From a bacterium (GTDB lineage Bacteria > Bacillota_I > Bacilli_A > RF39 > UBA660): DNA of 64,000 nucleotides. Of this stretch, positions 8,695 through 15,387 are shown piece by piece. Made by a program: the position numbers and the translations under genes. Position 1 is the stretch's first letter; every line of letters begins with the position of its first letter. The stretch spans positions 124,001 through 188,000 of the forward strand of contig JAHZBE010000001.1 of NCBI GenBank assembly GCA_019423565.1, read 5' to 3'. Under the pieces are notes generated by a model. It did not search any database. It was not told the DNA's origin and saw only the letters and a list, made by a program, of their open reading frames with translations.

Positions 8695-8703
8695 CTATTT
8701 ATA

Positions 8704-9132
8704 TTATTTACTATCTTTTAATAATTTAGCAGTATCTCTTTTAGCATTCCATATTGATAAGTACATAAATAATTCAAATTCTAATGTCATAATGAACATA
8801 ATTATTATTGAATAATTATTATTCATTAAATTATTTTTAGATGTATCTAACAATACAATTACTGATAATAATGTACCATAAAAAACTGCTAAAATTGTTG
8901 TACTATCATCAAATCCTCTTTTAATTGTTCTTGATTTATTTTTATCAACATCTAATCCAATTTTGCTCCAAGCATTTAAGTCAAGTAATGTTCCTACCAT
9001 TAAAAATGCTAATGATGCCCAAAACATATTTTTTAAATAATCTGTTGTAATAATTTGAGATAATCCAAAACTAACAACAAACCATATTCCTAATAATATA
9101 ACTACAATTCTTAATATTTTTTTATTTCGCAT
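8704..9132 (-). CDS. Small membrane protein downstream of XRE regulator
   Basis: 142 aa with four predicted membrane helices (about 8-28, 34-52, 80-97, 107-128) and short Lys/Arg-rich loops; no recognised family. It overlaps the 3' end of the XRE regulator by 11 bp, so the two are coupled. Regulator and membrane protein pairs on mobile elements are sometimes involved in element control, stress signalling or exclusion, but nothing here proves a role. Confidence 0.75.
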   Translation of the reverse strand: MRNKKILRIVVILLGIWFVVSFGLSQIITTDYLKNMFWASLAFLMVGTLLDLNAWSKIGLDVDKNKSRTIKRGFDDSTTILAVFYGTLLSVIVLLDTSKNNLMNNNYSIIIMFIMTLEFELFMYLSIWNAKRDTAKLLKDSK

Positions 9133-9622
9133 TTTTATTTCTCTCCTTTACTTTCAAACTTTGAATTAAGTTAATTATTTCTTGTTGTGTATTGATTTGA
9201 TAATTTGTATCTTCAATAGTATGTAATAATAAATCTTTTTCACTTTCTAATATGTTATTATCTTTTAATTTTTCTTCACAAGAAGATACTAATTTCTCTA
9301 AATTTTGCTTATTACCTAAAACATTAACTTCAGCCTCATTTAATTCATTACCTTTTAAATTAGAATAATAATCTTTAATAAATGGATTTAATGGACTAAC
9401 TTCAATACCTAATCCCATTTTATACATTAAGTCATTATAATTAACATCAATATGTTTACTTATCTTTCTTAATATTTTAGGACTAGGATCTCTTTCTCCT
9501 GCCTCTATTTTAGATAATCCAGAACTATTAATTCCAGCAAGTTTTGCAAGTTGTCTTTGAGATAGATTCTTTTGTTCTCTAGCTTCGGCAATTACTTCAC
9601 CGATAGTTTTATCAATAGACAT
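9122..9622 (-). CDS. XRE-family transcriptional regulator of the inner element
   Basis: 166 aa. The N-terminal 65 residues are a Cro/CI-type helix-turn-helix (IGEVIAEAREQKNLSQRQLAKLAGI, then SSGLSKIEAGERDPS); the remaining 100 residues are helical and charged and may serve for dimerisation or sensing. ATG 9622 was preferred over a GTG-type start at 9640 because GAGGTG lies 6 nt before it. It is divergent from the replication-like genes at 9805, and the space between contains a strong promoter and short inverted GAGTAC motifs, so it probably represses that promoter and its own. Confidence 0.88.
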   Translation of the reverse strand: MSIDKTIGEVIAEAREQKNLSQRQLAKLAGINSSGLSKIEAGERDPSPKILRKISKHIDVNYNDLMYKMGLGIEVSPLNPFIKDYYSNLKGNELNEAEVNVLGNKQNLEKLVSSCEEKLKDNNILESEKDLLLHTIEDTNYQINTQQEIINLIQSLKVKERNKNAK

Positions 9623-9700
9623 TTTCTTCACCTCACACACTAATCATACACTATTTGAGTACAAAAGTCAACATTTTTATTTAAAATGAATAAAAAAGTA

Positions 9701-9730
9701 TTGACAAGATAGTATTTAACATGTTAAGAT
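9701..9730 (+). promoter_or_regulatory. Strong sigma-A-type promoter for the replication-like genes
   Basis: TTGACA at 9701-9706, an 18-nt spacer and TAAGAT at 9725-9730 preceded by TG (extended -10). Downstream, GAGTACTAGCGTAC (9744-9757) is near-palindromic, and a second GAGTAC lies at 9657-9662 next to the regulator start; these are likely operator half-sites for the XRE protein. Confidence 0.7.
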
Positions 9731-9804
9731 TGATTTATCAAGTGAGTACTAGCGTACACATTTAATTAAGTGTTGAATACAAAAAAAAGGAGGAAATCAA
9801 ATGT

Positions 9805-10071
9805 ATGCAGAAGAACAAACAACCAGAATTAATTAATCCAAGAATATGGAAAGACAAGAATATAAAGTTTGAAACTAAATTTATATACAAAATACTTTGT
9901 GCAGAACGATCCAACAGAAGTGAGTTCACAAGTATAAGTATAGGTAGAGTTCAAAAAAGATTAAGTATAAGTAATGTTGGATTTAAAAAGAACCTACAAA
10001 TATTAGAAGATAATAAATATATAAGGTTCAATGAATACGACAGAGGATTATACGTATATGAGTTTTGTTAG
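9805..10071 (+). CDS. Small winged-helix protein, possible replication accessory
   Basis: 88 aa, basic. Pattern of helices and the segment ISIGRVQKRLSISNVGFKKNLQILEDNKYIRF look like a winged helix-turn-helix such as found in plasmid initiator N-termini. It does not carry the rest of an initiator. GGAGG at 9789-9793 serves two overlapping ATGs: 9801 (better spacing, but only 11 codons) and 9805 (this gene), an arrangement that could lower or control translation. It is transcribed from the promoter at 9701. Confidence 0.7.
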   Translation: MQKNKQPELINPRIWKDKNIKFETKFIYKILCAERSNRSEFTSISIGRVQKRLSISNVGFKKNLQILEDNKYIRFNEYDRGLYVYEFC

Positions 10072-10140
10072 AATAGACACAATCGCTAACAAATAAAGGT
10101 TCAGTAAATGTTCGTAGATTTATGTTAGAACCTAGTCTAT

Positions 10141-10215
10141 AAGACTAAATTACTTCAATCCTAGGGAACGGGATTTAAAATAAAGTCCCAGGGATACTAT
10201 TGCCTTTTTTGAAGT
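10141..10215 (+). ncRNA. Structured intergenic region, possible regulatory RNA
   Basis: In the 219-nt gap between two winged-helix genes: ACTTCAA (10152-10158) can pair with TTGAAGT (10208-10215 region), enclosing GGGATTT/AAAGTCCC (10170-10189) and CCTAGGG-type pairing; just upstream TAGTCTATAAGACTA (10134-10148) is palindromic. Such nested pairing resembles replication-control RNAs or origins. Not matched to a known family. Confidence 0.35.
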
Positions 10216-10290
10216 TTATATCGGTATTGCTTGTAAGTTGTTTTTACAAGTTTTTTTGTTTCTAAAAATTAAAGAAAGGAGATTGATATT

Positions 10291-10569
10291 ATGGAATATG
10301 ATATTACTAATTTAAAGTATGTAGAAGTTCCTATGGTGGTATTATTAGATGAAGATATATCTTCTACTTCTAAACTACTAATGGGATTTATTACTACTTT
10401 AACTATGCAAGATGGCTTTTGTTATGCAAGTAATAGATATTTATCTAAACATTTAAAAGTATCAAAAAGAACTATTACGAGTTGCATAACATCATTAAGA
10501 AAAAAAGATTATATTAAAGTAGAAAACGAACCTAATATGAGAAAAATCTATTTAACAAATATCTTCTAG
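10291..10569 (+). CDS. Helix-turn-helix protein (HTH_36-like), replication module
   Basis: 92 aa. Residues about 20-80 form a winged helix: SSTSKLLMGFITTLTMQDG, then YASNRYLSKHLKVSKRTI (recognition helix) and SLRKKDYIKVENE (wing). This is the DNA-binding module found in many plasmid and integrative-element replication or copy-control proteins. The ATG has AAAGGAG 9 nt upstream. It is followed by an A/T-only 75-bp stretch and then an SSB-like gene, so it probably acts in element replication. Confidence 0.78.
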   Translation: MEYDITNLKYVEVPMVVLLDEDISSTSKLLMGFITTLTMQDGFCYASNRYLSKHLKVSKRTITSCITSLRKKDYIKVENEPNMRKIYLTNIF

Positions 10570-10618
10570 AGTAAATAGCAAGATACTGCTAATATGTATA
10601 GTGAAGAACTTCTAACAG

Positions 10619-10693
10619 AATAAATAATATTAATAAATAATTATAATAAATAAAATAATTTAAAATTTATTTAAATAATTTAAATTAATAAAA
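10619..10693. other. 75-bp stretch without G or C, possible DNA-unwinding element
   Basis: Positions 10619-10693 contain only A and T, with many TAATAAAT/ATTTAAAT repeats. Even in this A+T-rich genome such a run is exceptional. It lies between two likely DNA-binding replication genes and an OB-fold protein gene, the usual place for a melting region of a replication origin. No iterons with obvious G/C content were seen. Confidence 0.5.
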
Positions 10694-10718
10694 GAATTAA
10701 AATGAAAGGAAATGATAA

Positions 10719-11138
10719 ATGAATGTAGATTTAAATGAAATAATTATTTCAGGAATTATAAACAATATTACAGACAATAATCGAGATTATATTAAGTTTG
10801 GGTTAACCACTCTTAAATATGATAAAAACAAAGTATATTCTAGTTTAAATATTAACAGAAATCTTTATATAACTTATAAGGATTTTTTTGTTAAAGGAAC
10901 TAAAGTATTTATAAAAGGTTATCTTAACTCTTATGTTACCAATAATAAAATCCAACTATTTATTACTGTCACAGATATATCTAATAACAAAGAAGATATT
11001 TTAAATGGTAAAAGAGAACCACATATTAGATATGATCCTGATGGTGTTATGGTTTGGGATGGTAAAAGATGTGAAAAAGAAATACCCACTGAAGCAGAAC
11101 AACAGGAAATGGAACAACTTTTAAGTGAATTTAAATAA
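10719..11138 (+). CDS. OB-fold single-stranded DNA-binding-like protein
   Basis: 139 aa. Residues 1-90 show an SSB/OB pattern: IIISGIINNI at the start, LNINRNLYITYKDFF in the middle and GTKVFIKGYLNSYVTNNKIQ followed by LFITVTDI. The C-terminal 40 residues are acidic (ends EQLLSEFK) but lack the DDLPF tip of host SSB. It probably coats single strands during transfer or replication of the element. GAAAGGAAATGATAA precedes the ATG. Confidence 0.72.
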   Translation: MNVDLNEIIISGIINNITDNNRDYIKFGLTTLKYDKNKVYSSLNINRNLYITYKDFFVKGTKVFIKGYLNSYVTNNKIQLFITVTDISNNKEDILNGKREPHIRYDPDGVMVWDGKRCEKEIPTEAEQQEMEQLLSEFK

Positions 11139-11222
11139 TGTGCAATGGAGGTTTGAGATTAGTTATGAAAAATTATTATTTAATACTATTACAAAAATTT
11201 TAAAACGAAAGGAGACGATTTA

Positions 11223-11393
11223 ATGTATGAAATCATTGAAGAAAAAACCACTAAACAATTAAATCAGTTAGAAATAGATAATATTATTGATGAATCAATT
11301 AATTTGTATATTATTTCTGATTTATTAGATTTAAAGTTAATAACTGAAAAACAATTTTATATTTTAAAAGAAAAAATTAAAAGTTTTTATTAA
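11223..11393 (+). CDS. Small protein upstream of the inner recombinase (SHOCT-like)
   Basis: 56 aa, ATG preceded by GAAAGGAG 7 nt upstream. The C-terminal half (YIISDLLDLKLITEKQFYIL) resembles the short SHOCT helix pair often found in oligomerising proteins. Small genes of this kind often precede serine recombinase genes on integrative elements and may act as recombination directionality factors or accessory proteins; here that is only suggested by position. Confidence 0.65.
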   Translation: MYEIIEEKTTKQLNQLEIDNIIDESINLYIISDLLDLKLITEKQFYILKEKIKSFY

Positions 11394-11420
11394 AGAGTAC
11401 AGATTTATACAAAAATAAGG

Positions 11421-11426
11421 TATAAT
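11421..11426 (+). promoter_or_regulatory. Likely -10 element of the inner recombinase gene
   Basis: TATAAT 55 nt before the recombinase ATG; the -35 region (TACAGA at 11398-11403, 17-nt spacing) is poor, which would fit weak or activated expression. Confidence 0.45.
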
Positions 11427-11486
11427 TCTATTGAACGGAGTATTTAGTTCAAAATGAAATTGAAGAATTAAGAAAGTGAGGTGCAA

Positions 11487-13265
11487 ATGGCACAAGTTGA
11501 GATTATAACTGCTAATCTCAAATGTGAAGATAATACTACTGTTGCAAATAAGAAAAAAAGAGTTTGTGCTTATGGTCGAGTTAGTACAGATGATGAAGAA
11601 CAACTAACGAGTTATAACTCACAAATTAAATATTACACTGAAAAGATAAAATCTAATCCTGATTGGGAATTTGTAGGAATATATGCTGATGAGGGTATTT
11701 CTGGAACACAAGTTAAGAATAGAACTGAGTTTCAACGTATGATAGATGATGCTATGAATGGTAAAATAGACATCATTTTAGCAAAGTCTATCTCACGTTT
11801 TGCTAGAAATACTGTTGATACTTTAAAATATGTTAGAGATTTAAGAGATAGAAAAGTTGATATATATTTCGAGAAAGAAAATATTCACACATTAGATTTA
11901 GATAGTGAAGTATTTTTAACTGTTTATAGTGCATTTGCTCAAGCAGAGAGTGAATCCACTTCTCAAAACGTTAAATTAGGTTTAAAAGCTATGATGAAAC
12001 GTGGCGAATATGTTGGAAGTCCTGATTGCTATGGATTTGATTGGAACAAAGAAACAAAACAATTAGATATAAATGAAGAACAAGCAGAAGTTGTAAGAAT
12101 GATTTTTAATTGGTATGTATCTGGTATGGGTTGTAGAAGAATTGCTAATAAACTAGAAGAGATGAAAATACCTAGTTATACAGGTGCTAGATGGTCAACT
12201 TCTTCAGTTAGCAATATGATACACCAAGAAAAGTATGTTGGTGATTTATTACAACAAAAATCATACACAGTAAGTCCTATTACTCATAAGAGTGTTTTAA
12301 ATAAAGGAGAAAAAGACAAATACTATATCAAAGATCATCACGAGGCAATAATATCACGAGATATATGGGATAAAGCACAAGAAATTGCCAGTAAAAGAAG
12401 TAAATCAATGACTATGAAAGGTTATACTAGCCGAGAAACAAGCAAATATGCTTTTAGTAGCAAGATTAAATGTGCATTTTGTGGAACTAACTTTTGTAGA
12501 AGACATAGTTCCTATTCTAAAAAGAACCCTAAATATAATATCTACTGGACTTGTATTAAAAAACGTGAGCATTCTGATGCTTGTCCTGATTCTGTAGGAT
12601 TAAGTGAAACTAAATTAGAACAGGTTTTTGTTATGCTATATAACAATATAGTTAAAAATAAGCACAAAACAAAGGAAGTTTTATTACAAGCAATTAAAGA
12701 AGTTGTTAATGATAATGATTATCAAGACAAATTAAATGATTTGAATAATCAAAAAACAACCATAGAACAACGATTATCTAAAATAATTGATATGGAACTT
12801 GATAATACTGATATTGATAGAAAAGAATTATTTATGAAAAAGGAAAAGGAACTACTTGATGAATTAAATAATATCAAAAATAAAATTAGATATTATGAAG
12901 AATTACTTGCTGAAAATAAAGGATTATCTAAACAACTTAAATCTATTGATGACTATTTCAATGAACCAAGAGAGTTAAAACAATTTAAACGAGAAGTATT
13001 TGAAAAAATGATTGAATGTATCATTGTTGGAGATTATGATGAGGACGGTAATAAACTACCTAGAGTTGCTAGATTTGTATTAAAAACGGGGAAAGAGTAC
13101 AAGTTTACTATTCCCCCTAAAAACAACAGTAAAAACGATAAAAATGAGTTGGTGCCATTTGATACAGGGAACGTGTCCTTGTTTTATTGCCCCAGCAAGT
13201 CCAACTTTAGTTCTTTCAGAAGTTCTTTCTATTTCATTTTGAGATACACTCATCATAATACGTGA
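11487..13265 (+). CDS. Large serine recombinase (integrase) of the inner element
   Basis: 592 aa as read here. Catalytic domain with nucleophile Ser in YGRVSTDDEEQ (about residue 35) and the KSISRFARNTVD helix; recombinase domain (IFNWYVSGMGCRRIANKLEE to YVGDLL); zinc ribbon (CAFCGTNFC ... CIKK ... CPD); long coiled coil (about 410-490). It catalyses site-specific integration and excision. ATG 11487 (GAGGTG upstream) is preferred over GTG 11481. The coding frame passes through the right attachment core (13173-13177): the last 30 residues come from antisense outer-element DNA. In the circular form the frame continues into 4017-4169 instead, for 612 aa. It overlaps the N-terminal fragment of the outer recombinase convergently. 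Confidence 0.95.
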   Translation: MAQVEIITANLKCEDNTTVANKKKRVCAYGRVSTDDEEQLTSYNSQIKYYTEKIKSNPDWEFVGIYADEGISGTQVKNRTEFQRMIDDAMNGKIDIILAKSISRFARNTVDTLKYVRDLRDRKVDIYFEKENIHTLDLDSEVFLTVYSAFAQAESESTSQNVKLGLKAMMKRGEYVGSPDCYGFDWNKETKQLDINEEQAEVVRMIFNWYVSGMGCRRIANKLEEMKIPSYTGARWSTSSVSNMIHQEKYVGDLLQQKSYTVSPITHKSVLNKGEKDKYYIKDHHEAIISRDIWDKAQEIASKRSKSMTMKGYTSRETSKYAFSSKIKCAFCGTNFCRRHSSYSKKNPKYNIYWTCIKKREHSDACPDSVGLSETKLEQVFVMLYNNIVKNKHKTKEVLLQAIKEVVNDNDYQDKLNDLNNQKTTIEQRLSKIIDMELDNTDIDRKELFMKKEKELLDELNNIKNKIRYYEELLAENKGLSKQLKSIDDYFNEPRELKQFKREVFEKMIECIIVGDYDEDGNKLPRVARFVLKTGKEYKFTIPPKNNSKNDKNELVPFDTGNVSLFYCPSKSNFSSFRSSFYFILRYTHHNT

Positions 13266-13643
13266 AATCATTCTACCATTTGAAGTAGTGGTATTAATAT
13301 CATCATATACAAAATCTAAATAAGCTTCATTTTCTTCTAAAAAACTTAATATATTTTCCCAATCATAAATACTCCTAGTGATTCTATCTTGTTTTAAGGC
13401 AATCATTGTATTTATTTTTTTACTTTTAATATCTTCTTTTAATCTTTCCCATTCAGGTCTATAGTTTCCTTTTTTAGCACTAATACCAGCATCTTCATAA
13501 TAATCTACTATTTCAAAATTATTTAACCTGCAGTAATCTTCTAATCGTTCTTTTTGCTCTGGTAAACTAAATCCTTCACGAGCTTGGTCTTCAGTTGATA
13601 CCCTCATATAAAGACCAGCATGAACTTTAATACCATTATTCAT
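13080..13643 (-). pseudogene. Large serine recombinase of the outer element, N-terminal catalytic part (split by insertion)
   Basis: Residues 1-157 (13643-13173) are an intact resolvase-type catalytic domain: YMRVSTEDQAREGFSLPEQ with the nucleophile Ser, YYEDAGISAKKG, and LKQDRITRSIYDW. After the core the frame runs about 30 codons through inner-element DNA to a stop at 13080 and has no homology there. The rest of the gene is at 2574-4021. ATG 13643 was chosen over a TTG at 13652; it overlaps the stop of the upstream gene (ATGAATAA), so translation is coupled. The fragment keeps the active site but lacks the DNA-binding part, so it should not recombine by itself. Confidence 0.93.
13147..13178. 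other. attR of the inner element (core GTGTC at 13173-13177)
   Basis: Right junction. Left of the core is inner-element DNA with AGTTGGTG at 13147-13154; right of the core the minus strand encodes VGLAGAIKQGH of the outer LSR. Joining the two element halves across the core gives a 56-bp attP whose arms match as an imperfect inverted repeat at 17 of 28 positions, a typical LSR attP design. Distance between the two cores is 9156 bp. Confidence 0.85.
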
Positions 13644-14394
13644 TATTTTCAACTTCTTCTAAATTATCTATTTTCATTAAAGTTGTAGAGCATAATGGAT
13701 TTTGAACTAATAAACTTTTTACAGATTCTTTTGAACATTCTTTTTTTAGTAAGTTAATCTCTTTTTTGCTTTTAAGATATACAAATAATTTCTTTTCATT
13801 TCCAAACGAATTAGTTGCAAAGATTATTCCTTGAAGTTGCGAAGATTGTTCAAATAGCTCAATTAATTCTCTTGACAACATTGGATGAAAAAGTAAAGGT
13901 TTACAATCATTATCTAAATAGTGATTCCCAAATGGAGTTACATCTTCTATAAAAAACCAAATTTCTTTTTTTAAATTTGGATAGTCTTTATTAAGATTTT
14001 CTAAATAACTTTGAATTCTTGAATAATGATAACTGTATATTTTTTTATAATTATTTATGTAATTATTCAAATCTTGACTCAATTCTAATACAGAAGTATT
14101 GTGAACCTTATCTTTGATTTTTATTTCATTATTAACCTTATTATCTATAATTCCTATCTGATGTTTAAACTTACTTCCTTTTTTATCATTTCTTGTACTA
14201 TCAAACTCAAAATGTTCAATTCCATAAATTATATTGTCTGTTTTTGATATTAAATCAGGACCTTTATTTTCATCTCCATATTGTTCAATATTACATAGTA
14301 TTTTTAAAGCCTCTTGAGCTTTTTTTTCATTCAAGGCTTGCAAATACGTACTACCATCAAAATATTTTTCTTTGATTTTCTTTTCTTCATTCAT
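13636..14394 (-). CDS. Hypothetical protein, possible nuclease-like cargo
   Basis: 252 aa, soluble, not recognised with confidence. Residues about 43-70 (GPDLISKTDNIIYGIEHFEFD, then KKGSK) place an Asp, a Glu pair and Lys in an order that loosely recalls PD-(D/E)XK nuclease cores, but this is weak. The gene is preceded by a leader peptide-like ORF and a terminator hairpin ending just before its ribosome site (AAAAGGAGG), and it is coupled to the outer recombinase by an 8-bp overlap. Given the methyltransferase at the left end, a restriction or defence role is conceivable but not shown. Confidence 0.7.
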   Translation of the reverse strand: MNEEKKIKEKYFDGSTYLQALNEKKAQEALKILCNIEQYGDENKGPDLISKTDNIIYGIEHFEFDSTRNDKKGSKFKHQIGIIDNKVNNEIKIKDKVHNTSVLELSQDLNNYINNYKKIYSYHYSRIQSYLENLNKDYPNLKKEIWFFIEDVTPFGNHYLDNDCKPLLFHPMLSRELIELFEQSSQLQGIIFATNSFGNEKKLFVYLKSKKEINLLKKECSKESVKSLLVQNPLCSTTLMKIDNLEEVENNE

Positions 14395-14412
14395 AATTTT
14401 TCCTCCTTTTAT

Positions 14413-14464
14413 AAAAAAAGAGGAGAAAATAGTATTAGTAAAGTCTAAATACTACTGACTCCTC
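14413..14464 (-). terminator. Attenuator-like terminator just before the 14394 gene
   Basis: GAGGAG (14420-14425) pairs with CTCCTC (14459-14464), extended inside by ATAGTATTAG/CTAAATACTA; on the minus strand it ends with seven T (14413-14419) only a few bases before AAAAGGAGG and the ATG at 14394. A full terminator directly ahead of a gene suggests conditional readthrough. Confidence 0.65.
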
Positions 14465-14512
14465 AAAATCTTCAATATTATAATTTTTTTGTTTTCGTAT
14501 ATATTTTATCAT
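14435..14512 (-). CDS. Possible 25-aa leader peptide
   Basis: Short frame, ATG at 14512 with GAGAGG 7 nt upstream, stop TAA at 14435-14437. It begins MIKYIRKQKNYN and ends ESVVFRLY. Its end lies inside the 5' arm and loop of the terminator hairpin at 14413-14464, so a translating ribosome would cover the stem. This is the layout of translation-controlled attenuation, as in leaders of Firmicute antibiotic-resistance genes. Expression is not shown. Confidence 0.35.
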   Translation of the reverse strand: MIKYIRKQKNYNIEDFEESVVFRLY

Positions 14513-14589
14513 AGATGTACCTCTCTTTCTAGAGAATACCTCTTTCATTGGTTATTTATAATATCACTTTTGAAAATAATGTCAATAGT

Positions 14590-14862
14590 TCATAGACTTT
14601 TAATATATTCTTGAAACTCGCTAAGTTTAATATGTTTTTGTAAATTTTCTACAAATATATCTTTTCCATGATTAAATGCTAAAAAAGTAGTATCTTTAAT
14701 AATTATCTTATTTGGCTCAATATAATTAATATTAGTTTTTTCAATTCTACGAACTGAACCATTAATAATAGTTGGTTTAATATTACAAAAATCACACATA
14801 AATTTAATTCTTGTTTTAAGTTCTTCATCAATTGGAACTTCTTTTATAATAATATTTAACAT
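14590..14862 (-). CDS. Hypothetical protein, outer element
   Basis: 90 aa, not recognised. Contains two Cys (MCDFC, residues about 23-27) and alternating hydrophobic strands; no membrane segment. GAAAGG lies upstream of its ATG, and it follows the next gene upstream by 15 nt, so the two form an operon. Function unknown. Confidence 0.6.
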   Translation of the reverse strand: MLNIIIKEVPIDEELKTRIKFMCDFCNIKPTIINGSVRRIEKTNINYIEPNKIIIKDTTFLAFNHGKDIFVENLQKHIKLSEFQEYIKSL

Positions 14863-14877
14863 AAATAAAATCCTTTC

Positions 14878-15147
14878 TTATCTTAAATCTTCATCCCATT
14901 CAGTATATGGAATAGGAGCAGCTATTAATTTTTTAGTTTCTGAATCGTACTTAATATACTTATTGATTCTTAGTTCAAGTAAAGCATCTTTTATTGTTTC
15001 TTTATTATCAGTACAATATTTTTGAATATCTAATCCAATAATTCCATCATTAAATAAAATAATAGTTAAGAAACCTTTAGCATTTAAAGATAAATTTTGA
15101 TCTGTTAAATATTTCATTGTTGACTTATAAGTATTAAATTGTCTCAT
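14878..15147 (-). CDS. Small winged-helix-like protein, outer element
   Basis: 89 aa. The pattern LSLNAKGFLTIILFNDGIIGL, then KETIKDALLELRINKYIKYD, is that of a winged helix-turn-helix of the kind seen in element replication proteins, comparable with the genes at 9805 and 10291. ATG 15147 has AAAGGATGG upstream. That ribosome site can pair with CCATCC (minus strand, 15177-15172) 11 nt before it, so translation may be restricted by a hairpin. It is the first gene after the tRNA-Gly terminator and probably marks the right part of the outer element. Confidence 0.65.
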   Translation of the reverse strand: MRQFNTYKSTMKYLTDQNLSLNAKGFLTIILFNDGIIGLDIQKYCTDNKETIKDALLELRINKYIKYDSETKKLIAAPIPYTEWDEDLR

Positions 15148-15192
15148 TATTTTCACCATCCTTTCTTTTTGGGATGGATGATTTATAAACAC

Positions 15193-15217
15193 AAAAAAAT
15201 CATTCTTTCGAATGATT
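15193..15217 (-). terminator. Terminator of tRNA-Gly
   Basis: Minus strand: AATCATTC, GAAA tetraloop, GAATGATT, then seven T. Perfect 8-bp stem (15198-15205 with 15210-15217), 40 nt after the tRNA end. Confidence 0.88.
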
Positions 15218-15256
15218 CATATATGTAAGTCCGGATTTTCCGAACAGATTCCTCAA

Positions 15257-15330
15257 TGGAGCAGGTGAGGAGAATCGAACTCCCGTAGTCAGCTTGGAAG
15301 GCTGAGGTTCTACCATTAAACTACACCTGC
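15257..15330 (-). tRNA. tRNA-Gly (anticodon TCC)
   Basis: 74 nt including an encoded CCA. Acceptor GCAGGTG pairs with CACCTGC, followed by discriminator T and CCA. D-arm with AATGGTAGA; anticodon stem TCAGC/GCTGA around the loop CTTCCAA with anticodon TCC; T-arm with GGTTCGA-type GTTCGATTC. It reads GGA codons (and probably others by wobble). It stands at the border between mobile DNA and chromosome, with its 3' end toward the mobile DNA, but no repeat of its 3' end was found inside the element. Confidence 0.95.
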
Positions 15331-15387
15331 ATCAAAAATAAGTACTATTTAAGTATACTTATTTTATATATATTTGTCAATACATTT

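Noticed and set aside
11364..11603. Minus-strand 79-aa ORF
   Set aside because: Antisense to the 56-aa gene and the recombinase start; no ribosome site and Phe/Ser-rich shadow composition.
15257..15330. tRNA-Gly as attachment site of the outer element
   Set aside because: No copy of the tRNA 3' end was found to its left, and serine recombinases seldom use tRNA ends. The outer limits stay undefined because the left end is outside the window.
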